This document shows positions 1 to 5,389 of a DNA stretch of 5,389 nucleotides, one piece after another. Source of the stretch: an uncultured Bacilli bacterium (GTDB lineage: Bacteria > Bacillota_I > Bacilli_A > RF39 > UBA660); assembly GCA_944333305.1 (NCBI GenBank), contig CALVKV010000088.1:1-5389 (forward strand), in the 5' to 3' direction. Position numbers and translations under genes: made by a program. Position 1 is the stretch's first letter. Every line of letters begins with the position of its first letter. The notes under the pieces are model-generated. The model ran no database searches, was not told the origin of the DNA, and worked only from the letters and a program-made list of their open reading frames with translations.

Positions 1-15
1 AATCTAACTTTTATA

Positions 16-69
16 TTGAGACATTTTCACTAATTTTCTATCTTTAACTTTGAGACATTTTCACTAATT
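16..69. repeat. Pair of perfect 20-bp direct repeats, 34-bp period
   Basis: The same 20 bases (TTGAGACATTTTCACTAATT) occur at 16-35 and 50-69 and match at every position. A TAACTT hexamer stands shortly before each copy (5-10 and 45-50), so the repeated unit may be somewhat longer but with an internal length difference. Nothing here is coding. Closely spaced copies of a short sequence at an element end are typical of IS21-family transposons, and the reverse complement (beginning AATTAGTGAAAATG) resembles ends of that kind from memory. The transposase genes would lie left of the window, so the mobile-element reading is inference. Two copies are too few for a CRISPR array. A tandem operator for a regulator of the downstream operon is the alternative. 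Confidence 0.85.
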
Positions 70-124
70 AATCACATAATAACTGTCAATTTTACAAACA
101 TCTATTTCCTTTTTCTCTAACCTC

Positions 125-133
125 TGTTAAAAT
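125..133 (+). promoter_or_regulatory. Candidate extended -10 promoter of the nucleotidase-yet small protein-gapA operon
   Basis: TGTTAAAAT reads as an extended -10 element (TG at 125-126, one base, then TAAAAT at 128-133, five of six consensus bases). The matching -35 position (105-110, TTTCCT) is poor, which is tolerated when the TG extension is present. Transcription would start near 140, immediately before the ribosome binding site at 142-146, giving a leader of only about 17 bases. This is the only reasonable promoter seen in the 156 non-coding bases before the first gene. The call is by eye and unproven. Confidence 0.4.
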
Positions 134-140
134 AATATAA

Positions 141-146
141 GAAGGG
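141..146 (+). promoter_or_regulatory. Ribosome binding site deciding the nucleotidase start
   Basis: GAAGGG lies 10 bases before ATG 157 and only one base before the upstream in-frame TTG at 148. This spacing makes the ATG the likely start and shortens the longest open frame by three codons. Confidence 0.6.
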
Positions 147-156
147 ATTGGTTAAA

Positions 157-759
157 ATGCGTATAGGTGTTGATTTAGATGGCGTATTAAATGATGTAGC
201 AGAGTGGCATTTTGCTTGTGGATCAAAATTTTGTCTTGAGCAAAATATAAATCGCGGTTTTAACCCTAAAGGATATTATATGGAAGACCAATTTCATTTA
301 ACAAGTGAAGAGAACAATGAATTTTGGCGACAATATATTTTTGATTTATTAATTGCTATTCCTGTAAGACCTTATGCTAGTGAAGTTATTCATAAACTAC
401 GGAAAGATGGGCATAAAATCATAATCTTATCAGCAAGAGATAATCAATATTTAACTCATCAATACAGTGGTATGATAGACTACTATGTAAAAGCTTGGCT
501 AGATAAGTATAATATTGAATATGATGAGATAGTAATTAATACAAGTAATAAAAGAGAAAAATGTTTAAGTATAGGACTTGATTTAATGATAGAAGATAAA
601 GCTAGCAATGTTGATGATATTTCTAAGATTATCCCAGTTATGGTATTTGATGCTCCATATAATCAAGGATGTACAGGTAAAAATGTAATCAGAGTATATT
701 CTTGGTATCAAATATATCAAGAAGTAATAAATAAATTTGCTGCTATTGAAATAATTTAA
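157..759 (+). CDS. HAD-superfamily 5'-nucleotidase-like protein (NT5C type)
   Basis: This 200-aa protein has the layout of a haloacid-dehalogenase-fold phosphatase of the 5'(3')-deoxyribonucleotidase (NT5C, YqfW-like) group, which removes phosphate from nucleotides in the cytoplasm. Motif I is D6-L-D8-G at the N-terminus (nucleophile D6, acid/base D8). A helical cap spans about residues 15-75. Motif II is S92 in ILSARD, motif III is probably K132 or K135, and motif IV is E146-D147 in LMIEDKASN. The later FDAPYN segment (164-169) is also typical of the group. There is no signal peptide. ATG 157 is preferred over the in-frame TTG at 148 because the AAGG core at 142-145 would touch the TTG, and because D6 then sits at the usual distance from the N-terminus. 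It is the first gene of a unit with the small membrane protein (15-base gap) and gapA. The natural substrate cannot be read from sequence; a sugar-phosphate or other small phosphoester is possible. Confidence 0.82.
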   Translation: MRIGVDLDGVLNDVAEWHFACGSKFCLEQNINRGFNPKGYYMEDQFHLTSEENNEFWRQYIFDLLIAIPVRPYASEVIHKLRKDGHKIIILSARDNQYLTHQYSGMIDYYVKAWLDKYNIEYDEIVINTSNKREKCLSIGLDLMIEDKASNVDDISKIIPVMVFDAPYNQGCTGKNVIRVYSWYQIYQEVINKFAAIEII

Positions 760-774
760 TAAGAAGGTGATAAA

Positions 775-969
775 ATGGGTAAACTGAATAATAGAGGTTT
801 TGGTATGAGTACAATGTTAATATTTATAGGAATATTTATCATTGTTCTTATCGCTGTTATGGTTCTAGCCTATAATAATGGAATAGAAAAAGATTCTCCA
901 GCGAAAGCGGTGGAAAATGAAAATGGTTGGTTTGTCTCACCAGAAGAAGACGAAGAGGAGGAAAATTAA
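775..969 (+). CDS. Small single-pass membrane protein with prepilin-like N-terminus
   Basis: This 64-aa protein has no family that I recognise. Residues 1-13 are short and basic (K3, R7), followed by a strongly hydrophobic segment at about 14-33 ([20 protein letters not shown]) that should form one membrane helix. The remainder is hydrophilic and ends in an acidic tail (residues 57-63 are E/D only). The N-terminal [11 protein letters not shown] resembles a type IV prepilin (class III) leader, with G8-F9 in the place of the cleavage site, but the +5 residue is T13 rather than the usual Glu. By the positive-inside rule the N-terminus would be cytoplasmic and the acidic tail outside. The gene starts 15 bases after the nucleotidase with a good site (GAAGGTGA, 763-770). 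Its stop codon overlaps the gapA start, so the two are probably translationally coupled. It is likely a real gene, given its ribosome site and tight packing, but its function is unknown. Confidence 0.72.
   Translation: MGKLNNRGFGMSTMLIFIGIFIIVLIAVMVLAYNNGIEKDSPAKAVENENGWFVSPEEDEEEEN
956..961 (+). promoter_or_regulatory. gapA ribosome binding site inside the preceding gene
   Basis: A perfect AGGAGG lies seven bases before ATG 969. It is formed by the last Glu codons (GAG GAG GAA) of the small membrane protein, whose acidic tail thus overlaps the gapA initiation signal. Stop and start overlap as TAATG (967-971). The site fixes the gapA start at 969 rather than at the in-frame ATG at 927, which would add 14 residues including five consecutive arginines. 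Confidence 0.85.
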
Positions 970-1973
970 TGAAAAAAGTTGCAATTAATGGGTTTGGAAG
1001 AATAGGAAGATTAGCATTTAGATTATTAGATGAAGATGAAGAAATGGAAGTAGTGGCTATTAATGATTTAACAGATGCAGAACAACTAGCTTACTTACTT
1101 AAATATGATACTTCACACAGAAGATATAGAGCTGATGAAATATCTTTTGAAGAAGATAATATCGTAGTAGGAGATAAAAAGATTAAAGTATATGCCGAAA
1201 CAGACCCTAATCTATTACCTTGGAAAGATTTAGATATTGATATTGTTTTAGAATGTACTGGTAAATTTACAAGTGATGAGAAGGCAATGGCTCATATTAA
1301 TGCTGGTGCTAAAAAAGTTATTATATCAGCACCTGCTAAAGGTGATGTTAAAACTATCGTCTATAATGTTAATCACGATATACTAGATGGAAGCGAGAAG
1401 ATTATTTCTGCTGCTAGTTGTACAACTAACTGCCTAGCACCTGTTCTAAAAGTATTAGATGATAACTTTGGTATTAAACAAGGATATATGACAACAGTAC
1501 ATGCTTATACAAATGACCAAGCTACATTAGACGTTGCTCATAAAAAAGGAATTTATGCTCGCCGTGGTAGAGCAAGTGCTGCTAATATTGTTCCTGCTTC
1601 AACTGGAGCCGCTTCAGCTATTGGTAAAGTATTACCTAACCTAGAAGGAAAAATGGAAGGAACAGCTATGAGAGTTCCTGTAACTACAGGTTCTGTTGTT
1701 GATTTAGTATTAAAACTTAATAAAAATACTACAGTTGAAGAAATAAATGAAGCCTTAAAAAATAATACAAATGAAACTCTAGGATATACAACAGATCCAA
1801 TCGTATCAAGTGATACAATAGGAATGCACTATGGTAGTTTAGTTGATAGTCTACTAACATCAATTAGTGAAGTAGATGGCGAACAACTAGTTAAAGTAGT
1901 AGCATGGTATGATAATGAAATGAGTTATACCGCTCAATATATAAGAGTAGCTAAATACGTTGCAAACCTATAA
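969..1973 (+). CDS. gapA: Glyceraldehyde-3-phosphate dehydrogenase, type I
   Basis: GAPDH oxidises and phosphorylates glyceraldehyde-3-phosphate to 1,3-bisphosphoglycerate with reduction of NAD(P), in the cytoplasm, normally as a homotetramer. The 334-aa length is usual for the family. The Rossmann motif is N7-G-F-G-R-I-G13. The acidic D33 in AINDLTD, at the end of the second strand, normally binds the adenosine ribose of NAD. The catalytic centre is C151 in SAASCTTNC, with H178 in TTVHAYT as its base. R235 in TAMRVPV lies in the substrate phosphate region, and N316 in WYDNEMSY is at the nicotinamide. An oddity is the S-loop, which reads LDVAHKKG where NAD-specific enzymes generally have a Leu-Pro pair before the His. 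Dual cofactor use is therefore conceivable. The gene is translationally coupled to the small membrane protein upstream and ends at a strong terminator. No CggR-type regulator gene lies upstream in the window. Confidence 0.97.
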   Translation: MKKVAINGFGRIGRLAFRLLDEDEEMEVVAINDLTDAEQLAYLLKYDTSHRRYRADEISFEEDNIVVGDKKIKVYAETDPNLLPWKDLDIDIVLECTGKFTSDEKAMAHINAGAKKVIISAPAKGDVKTIVYNVNHDILDGSEKIISAASCTTNCLAPVLKVLDDNFGIKQGYMTTVHAYTNDQATLDVAHKKGIYARRGRASAANIVPASTGAASAIGKVLPNLEGKMEGTAMRVPVTTGSVVDLVLKLNKNTTVEEINEALKNNTNETLGYTTDPIVSSDTIGMHYGSLVDSLLTSISEVDGEQLVKVVAWYDNEMSYTAQYIRVAKYVANL

Positions 1974-1978
1974 CATGT

Positions 1979-2005
1979 AAAGATGTGTAATAACACGTCT
2001 TTTTT
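1979..2005 (+). terminator. Intrinsic terminator after gapA
   Basis: A 10-bp stem (1979-1988 with 1993-2002, one G-U pair at 1984/1997) encloses a four-base AATA loop and runs directly into six T residues (2000-2005). It begins five bases after the gapA stop codon. It should end the transcript of the upstream three-gene unit and separate it from the next gene. Confidence 0.85.
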
Positions 2006-2034
2006 AGGTAAATATGGTTATAAAACTAGAAAAA

Positions 2035-2043
2035 TGTTATTAT
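2035..2043 (+). promoter_or_regulatory. Candidate extended -10 promoter of the 601-codon gene
   Basis: TGTTATTAT gives a TG extension (2035-2036) and a TATTAT -10 hexamer (2038-2043, five of six consensus). The -35 region around 2015-2020 (TGGTTA) matches poorly. The transcript would start near 2050 with a leader of about 37 bases. The position just downstream of the gapA terminator fits a separate transcription unit. The call is by eye. Confidence 0.42.
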
Positions 2044-2086
2044 ACAGCATATAAAGTAATTTTAATGAAGAAAGTAGGCATATTGT

Positions 2087-3892
2087 ATGAGTGAAGATAT
2101 TATAGAATTTTTAAAACAGAATAGAGAAAAATTAAAAACTATTGATGGAAAATATGAACAAAATGACTATTCTGTAAATAGTGCTATAGATGATGAATTT
2201 TATTCTCAATTAAGTAAAATTGATTTAAAGAGTGTTAAAAACAAAACTCAACTCTTTTCGTTAATAAATGAGCTTGCTATTAAAACAGTTGATAAAACGG
2301 TTGTAAAAATATCTAGTTTTAGTACTATTTCTGATTCGGACTGGGGACATTATTTAAGAATTAGCAAACTATATTTAAAAGATGTGATAGATAATTTTAT
2401 AAAAAATGTTAATACTAATATTTTATTAGCTAAATTTTATAAAACACAAATTGATTATTTAATAAAAGATTTAAAAACCCATCCTTGGGGAAAACAATAT
2501 GTAAATGAATTATTAAATAGTATAGGTTATGAAAAAATATCACAATCAGTTGAAAAAATAGTAGATTCAACTTCGTGGAGTTTATATTGGAACGAAGAAT
2601 TTCAAAATAATAAAGAAATGATTAAATATGCAGTAAGCAGGGATCCAAATGAAATAAATAATGTACCAAACAACATAAAAGAAGATAAACAATTTATGAT
2701 GGAATTATTGGAAGTAAATCCTGATTGCTATTTTGGAATGAATTCATCGATAAAAGCTAATAAAGAGGTTGCAAAATTTATACTTCATAAAGATTGGCGA
2801 CAATTTGTTGAGTTTGCGGATGAAAGTCTAAAAAATGAAGAATTTTTAAAAGAATGTAATTTAGAATATGAAGATTTAAAGATGATATTAGAATCAATTA
2901 ATAATCGTAAGCAAAATGCTCAAACAAGTAATCTTCAAAATGATGATCAAAAATCTTCAAAACAAGTATTTGATACAGAATCATATAAATGTAGCTCATT
3001 TTTAAATGAATTAAATAAGTGTAATTCTAATAGAGATATTATAAATTTTGTTGATAGTATAGTTAATAGTTTTCCAGATGTTGAAAATACTCCAAAACAG
3101 ATTGGGTCTTCAGGTAGCCTTTTTTCTAAATCAGTATATACTAATGATGGAGAATATAATGGATTTATCAATCCCTCAATTAAGATATTAAATGCAACAA
3201 CAGGGTATAGTTATCATATATATGATAATGATTATTTATATTATTTCGCTTATTGCTTAAGAAAACTAAATCTACCAAATGATACTAATTTGTTGCCGTA
3301 TGTAATGAAATATTTGGATTCATATTTTGGGTTTCCAAAAGATAACATTGATAGAAGAGATGAAATTTTATATAATTTTGCAGTTGAACATGCAGAAGAA
3401 TTTTATAAAAAACATAATATACCTATAGATGAAAATATGGGTGCTATAGACCAAATGCAAATGACTGGAGATTTTCCATTAAGTGCATTAAAGGGAACTT
3501 ACTCTGCTCAATGTGTTGAAAGGTCAGCACTAGCTCAAAATATTATGAAACTATGTGGCTATAATTCATCTATAATGTATGGTGATTGTGAATCTAGAGG
3601 ACAAAATGAAGGCCATTGTTGGAACTCAATTTATGACAAAGATGGTAATATATTAATTATTGATTTTAGTAATACTGTATATTCATATAAAGATGGTAAG
3701 TTTTTTAAAAGGGAGCCTTATTCCTACGCATTGAGTAGTATTGATTATTTAACACAAGACGGATTATTAGAATTGCCTGATTATCATTATGAAAATGGTA
3801 AACGAATTTGGGATAATAAAAATAGAAAATATGCAATTGGTAAAACAATGAATATACAAGATGAAATAACTGCAGGAAACAAATTAAAATAA
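2087..3892 (+). CDS. Uncharacterised protein with DUF4116-like repeats and transglutaminase-like Cys-His-Asp module
   Basis: I do not recognise this 601-aa protein as a named gene. There is no signal peptide and no membrane helix, so it is probably cytoplasmic. Residues 1-165 are charged and mostly helical, without a known motif. Residues about 170-262 look like DUF4116 helical repeats (NKEMIKYAVSRDPN, then KEDKQFMMELLEVNPD, then ANKEVAKFILHKDW). Residues about 271-298 form a polar, Gln/Asn-rich linker. Residues about 300-460 are unassigned. The C-terminal part has C476 in TYSAQCVERSALAQN, H510 in NEGHCWNSI and D526 in ILIIDFSN. Their order and spacing (34 then 16 residues) fit the catalytic triad of the transglutaminase/papain-like fold, in which Cys begins a helix and His and Asp sit on adjacent strands. 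The activity could be protease, amidase, transglutaminase or acyl transfer. The start is ATG 2087, with a modest GTAGG at 2074-2078. It separates gapA from pgk, is AT-richer than both, and uses mainly TTA for Leu whereas gapA uses CTA often. Accessory acquisition is inferred. Confidence 0.75.
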   Translation: MSEDIIEFLKQNREKLKTIDGKYEQNDYSVNSAIDDEFYSQLSKIDLKSVKNKTQLFSLINELAIKTVDKTVVKISSFSTISDSDWGHYLRISKLYLKDVIDNFIKNVNTNILLAKFYKTQIDYLIKDLKTHPWGKQYVNELLNSIGYEKISQSVEKIVDSTSWSLYWNEEFQNNKEMIKYAVSRDPNEINNVPNNIKEDKQFMMELLEVNPDCYFGMNSSIKANKEVAKFILHKDWRQFVEFADESLKNEEFLKECNLEYEDLKMILESINNRKQNAQTSNLQNDDQKSSKQVFDTESYKCSSFLNELNKCNSNRDIINFVDSIVNSFPDVENTPKQIGSSGSLFSKSVYTNDGEYNGFINPSIKILNATTGYSYHIYDNDYLYYFAYCLRKLNLPNDTNLLPYVMKYLDSYFGFPKDNIDRRDEILYNFAVEHAEEFYKKHNIPIDENMGAIDQMQMTGDFPLSALKGTYSAQCVERSALAQNIMKLCGYNSSIMYGDCESRGQNEGHCWNSIYDKDGNILIIDFSNTVYSYKDGKFFKREPYSYALSSIDYLTQDGLLELPDYHYENGKRIWDNKNRKYAIGKTMNIQDEITAGNKLK

Positions 3893-3910
3893 GAGCTAAG
3901 ACTCTTTTTT
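3891..3910 (+). terminator. Possible weak intrinsic terminator after the 601-codon gene
   Basis: AAGAG (3891-3895, overlapping the stop codon) can pair with CTCTT (3902-3906) around a six-base loop, and six T residues follow at 3905-3910. The stem is only five pairs, so termination may be partial and read-through into pgk is possible. Confidence 0.45.
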
Positions 3911-3944
3911 CTTTTACCTTACAAAAATGTTAGAGAAGACTATA

Positions 3945-3973
3945 TTGAAAAAATATAAGAAAAATACTACAAT
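3945..3973 (+). promoter_or_regulatory. Candidate sigma-A promoter of pgk
   Basis: TTGAAA (3945-3950) and TACAAT (3968-3973) are separated by the ideal 17 bases, and each hexamer matches five of six consensus bases. Transcription would start near 3980, at the first base of the AGGAGG ribosome site, leaving a leader of about 15 bases. An overlapping alternative is TTACAA (3919-3924) with TATATT (3941-3946), 16 bases apart, which would give a leader of some 40 bases. At least one would let pgk be transcribed independently of the upstream gene. Confidence 0.5.
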
Positions 3974-3979
3974 AATATT

Positions 3980-3985
3980 AGGAGG
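3980..3985 (+). promoter_or_regulatory. pgk ribosome binding site
   Basis: A perfect AGGAGG stands ten bases before ATG 3996. The frame stays open upstream to an ATG at 3927, but that one has no ribosome site and would add 23 residues with no counterpart in the family, so 3996 is taken as the start. Confidence 0.85.
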
Positions 3986-3995
3986 AAATATCTAT

Positions 3996-5174
3996 ATGAA
4001 GAAAACAGTAAAAGATTTTGATATTGAAAATAAAAAAGTAATAATTAGATGTGATTTTAATGTTCCTGTTAAAGAAGGAGTTATTAAAGATGATACAAGA
4101 ATAGTAAAGAGTTTACCTACTATTAAATATTGCCTAGAACATAATGCTAAAATAATTTTAATGTCTCACTTAGGACGTGTAAAAACAGAAGAAGATAAAA
4201 CAAAGAATGACCTTAGTGTTGTTGCTACAAGACTTAGCGAACTACTAGATAAAAATATAACCTTTGTAAAATCTACAAGAGGAGAAGAGTTAGAACAAGC
4301 TGTCTCTAATATGAAAGATGGAGATATTATTCTAATGCAAAATACTCGTTATGAAGACTTAGATGGTAAAAAAGAAAGCGGTTGTGATATGGAACTTGCT
4401 AAATACTGGGCAAGTTTAGGAGATATTTTCATTAACGATGCTTTTGGTACTCTACATCGTGCTCATGCTTCTAATGTTGGTATAAGTACTTACTTACCTA
4501 GTTGTGTTGGACTACTAGTAGAAAAAGAACTAAATGCTTTATCTTATCTTTTTAATCCTGATAGCCCGTTTATGATAATATTAGGAGGAGCTAAAGTAAG
4601 TGATAAGATCGGACTAATTGAGAATTTACTTCCTAAATGTGATAAGATTCTAATTGGAGGAGGTATGGCTTTTACTTTCTTAAAAGCAGAAGGTTATAAT
4701 ATTGGTAACTCTCTATTAGATGAAGAAGCCCTTGATTTCTGTAAAAAAATATTAAAAGAAAATGAAGATAAAATAATATTACCAGTAGATGTAGTTTGTA
4801 ATGACAAGTATGAAGATACTGAAGGAACTGTTAAAGATATAACAGAACTAACTGATAGTGAAATGGGCTTAGATATTGGTCCTAATACTGTTAATATCTT
4901 TAAAAATAATTTAAGTAATGCTAAAACAATTATGTGGAACGGACCACTTGGTGTTTATGAATTTAAAAATTATGTAAAAGGAACAAATGATGTTTTAACA
5001 TACTTAACTGAAATTAATGCTAAAACAGTACTTGGTGGAGGAGATATAGTTGCAGCAGCTTCATCTTGTAACGTAACAGATAAACTATATCATATCTCAA
5101 CAGGTGGAGGAGCAACCCTAGAATATTTAGAAGGAAAAGAATTACCAGGACTAAAAAATATCCCTGAAAAATAA
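3996..5174 (+). CDS. pgk: Phosphoglycerate kinase
   Basis: Phosphoglycerate kinase transfers the acyl phosphate of 1,3-bisphosphoglycerate to ADP, making ATP and 3-phosphoglycerate; it is a monomeric cytoplasmic enzyme with two Rossmann-like lobes. The 392-aa length is normal. The N-lobe has the signature R18-C-D20-F-N22-V-P24, then R35 in DDTRI, H58-L-G-R61, R118 in NTRYED, and NDAFGTLHRAHAS (147-159, R155). These residues bind the 3-phosphoglycerate side. The C-lobe has GGAKVSDKI (197-205, K200 and K204), GGGMAFTFL (221-229), WNGPLGVYE (314-322), GGGD (347-350) and STGGGATLEYLEG (368-380), which form the nucleotide site. A minor oddity is I351 after GGGD, where Ser or Thr is common. The gene follows its own candidate promoter and probably forms an operon with the glycosyltransferase 24 bases downstream. 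The step before it in glycolysis is catalysed by the gapA product encoded upstream. Confidence 0.98.
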   Translation: MKKTVKDFDIENKKVIIRCDFNVPVKEGVIKDDTRIVKSLPTIKYCLEHNAKIILMSHLGRVKTEEDKTKNDLSVVATRLSELLDKNITFVKSTRGEELEQAVSNMKDGDIILMQNTRYEDLDGKKESGCDMELAKYWASLGDIFINDAFGTLHRAHASNVGISTYLPSCVGLLVEKELNALSYLFNPDSPFMIILGGAKVSDKIGLIENLLPKCDKILIGGGMAFTFLKAEGYNIGNSLLDEEALDFCKKILKENEDKIILPVDVVCNDKYEDTEGTVKDITELTDSEMGLDIGPNTVNIFKNNLSNAKTIMWNGPLGVYEFKNYVKGTNDVLTYLTEINAKTVLGGGDIVAAASSCNVTDKLYHISTGGGATLEYLEGKELPGLKNIPEK

Positions 5175-5198
5175 AATATTACTAAAGGAGGAAACTTT

Positions 5199-5389
5199 AT
5201 GAGAATAGGTCTATTTACAGATTCTTATGTACCATCTGTTAATGGAGTAATAACAAGTGTTGAAACACTAAAGAAAGCTCTTGAACAGAAAGGCCATACA
5301 GTATATATAGTCACAGTAGGACAGGATAGTAAGACCTATGACTATAATGAAAAAGAAAGAATACTAAAAATTCCCGGTATTCCTTTAGG
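5199..5389 (+). CDS. Glycosyltransferase family 4, diacylglycerol glucosyltransferase-like (5' part only)
   Basis: The gene is cut by the window edge after 63 codons. It begins MRIGLFTDSYVPSVNGVITS and continues through VETLKKALEQKGHTVYIVTVG. This is the typical N-terminus of GT4-family GT-B enzymes: a first beta strand, the P-x-V-N-G-V-x-T-S loop that holds the acceptor and donor phosphate region, a helix, then GH-x-V-x-I-x-T. Among GT4 enzymes the closest in feel are 1,2-diacylglycerol 3-glucosyltransferases, which make monoglucosyl-diacylglycerol at the inner face of the membrane as a membrane lipid and lipoteichoic-acid anchor. Another GT4 acceptor cannot be excluded from so short a piece. 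AAAGGAGG (5184-5191) lies seven bases before the ATG. The 24-base gap after pgk, with no hairpin, indicates co-transcription. Confidence 0.85.
   Translation, partial: MRIGLFTDSYVPSVNGVITSVETLKKALEQKGHTVYIVTVGQDSKTYDYNEKERILKIPGIPL

Noticed and set aside
16..69. CRISPR-like repeat-spacer structure
   Set aside because: There are only two repeats with a 14-base spacer, which is too few and too short for an array.
322..341. Short shared string GGCGACAAT near 325 and again near 2796
   Set aside because: Both encode Trp-Arg-Gln in unrelated proteins; the match is short and falls in coding sequence, so chance is enough.
927..968. Longer gapA start adding 14 residues
   Set aside because: The added stretch contains five Arg in a row from another gene's Glu codons, has no counterpart in GAPDH, and the perfect AGGAGG points to 969.
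1974..2086. Riboswitch or leader element between gapA and the next gene
   Set aside because: The 113 bases are accounted for by a terminator and a candidate promoter; no further pairing structure or known aptamer pattern is seen.
2947..3171. 74-codon open frame on the minus strand
   Set aside because: It lies wholly inside the 601-codon gene, has no ribosome site or family resemblance, and is a chance frame in AT-rich DNA.
3927..3995. Longer pgk start adding 23 residues
   Set aside because: There is no ribosome site before 3927, candidate promoter elements fall inside the extension, and AGGAGG points to 3996.

Overview
The window is AT-rich bacterial DNA with one coding direction (+), strong AGGAGG-type ribosome binding sites and TAA as the stop of every complete gene. 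Trp is always TGG and no in-frame TGA is needed, so nothing here points to the Mycoplasma code. The GapA and Pgk sequences, the base composition and the start of a diacylglycerol-glucosyltransferase-like enzyme suggest a low-GC Bacillota, perhaps a gut lineage near Erysipelotrichales or the RF39-type Bacilli. That placement is inference, not a database result.

Layout. Positions 1-156 are non-coding. They carry two perfect 20-bp direct repeats 34 bp apart, possibly the end of an insertion sequence, followed by a candidate extended -10 promoter. A three-gene operon follows: a HAD-fold NT5C-type nucleotidase (157-759), a 64-aa single-pass membrane protein with a prepilin-like N-terminus (775-969), and gapA (969-1973), whose ATG overlaps the preceding stop codon by one base. 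A clear intrinsic terminator (1979-2005) closes this unit. Next is a 601-codon gene (2087-3892) with its own candidate promoter and a weaker terminator. It encodes a protein of unknown function with a DUF4116-like helical repeat region and a C-terminal transglutaminase/papain-like Cys-His-Asp module. A new promoter region then leads to pgk (3996-5174), and 24 bases later a GT4 glycosyltransferase begins and runs off the right edge (5199-5389).

How the genes work together. GapA and Pgk catalyse consecutive steps of lower glycolysis (glyceraldehyde-3-phosphate to 1,3-bisphosphoglycerate to 3-phosphoglycerate plus ATP). In many Bacillota their genes are adjacent and co-transcribed. Here the large unknown gene and two transcription-stop regions lie between them. 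That gene is visibly more AT-rich, uses leucine codons differently and has a weaker ribosome binding site, so it looks like an accessory insertion into a core metabolic locus. It is the most interesting object in the window. The glycosyltransferase after pgk probably makes glucosyl-diacylglycerol, a membrane glycolipid and lipoteichoic-acid anchor. The nucleotidase and the small membrane protein have no obvious link to glycolysis.
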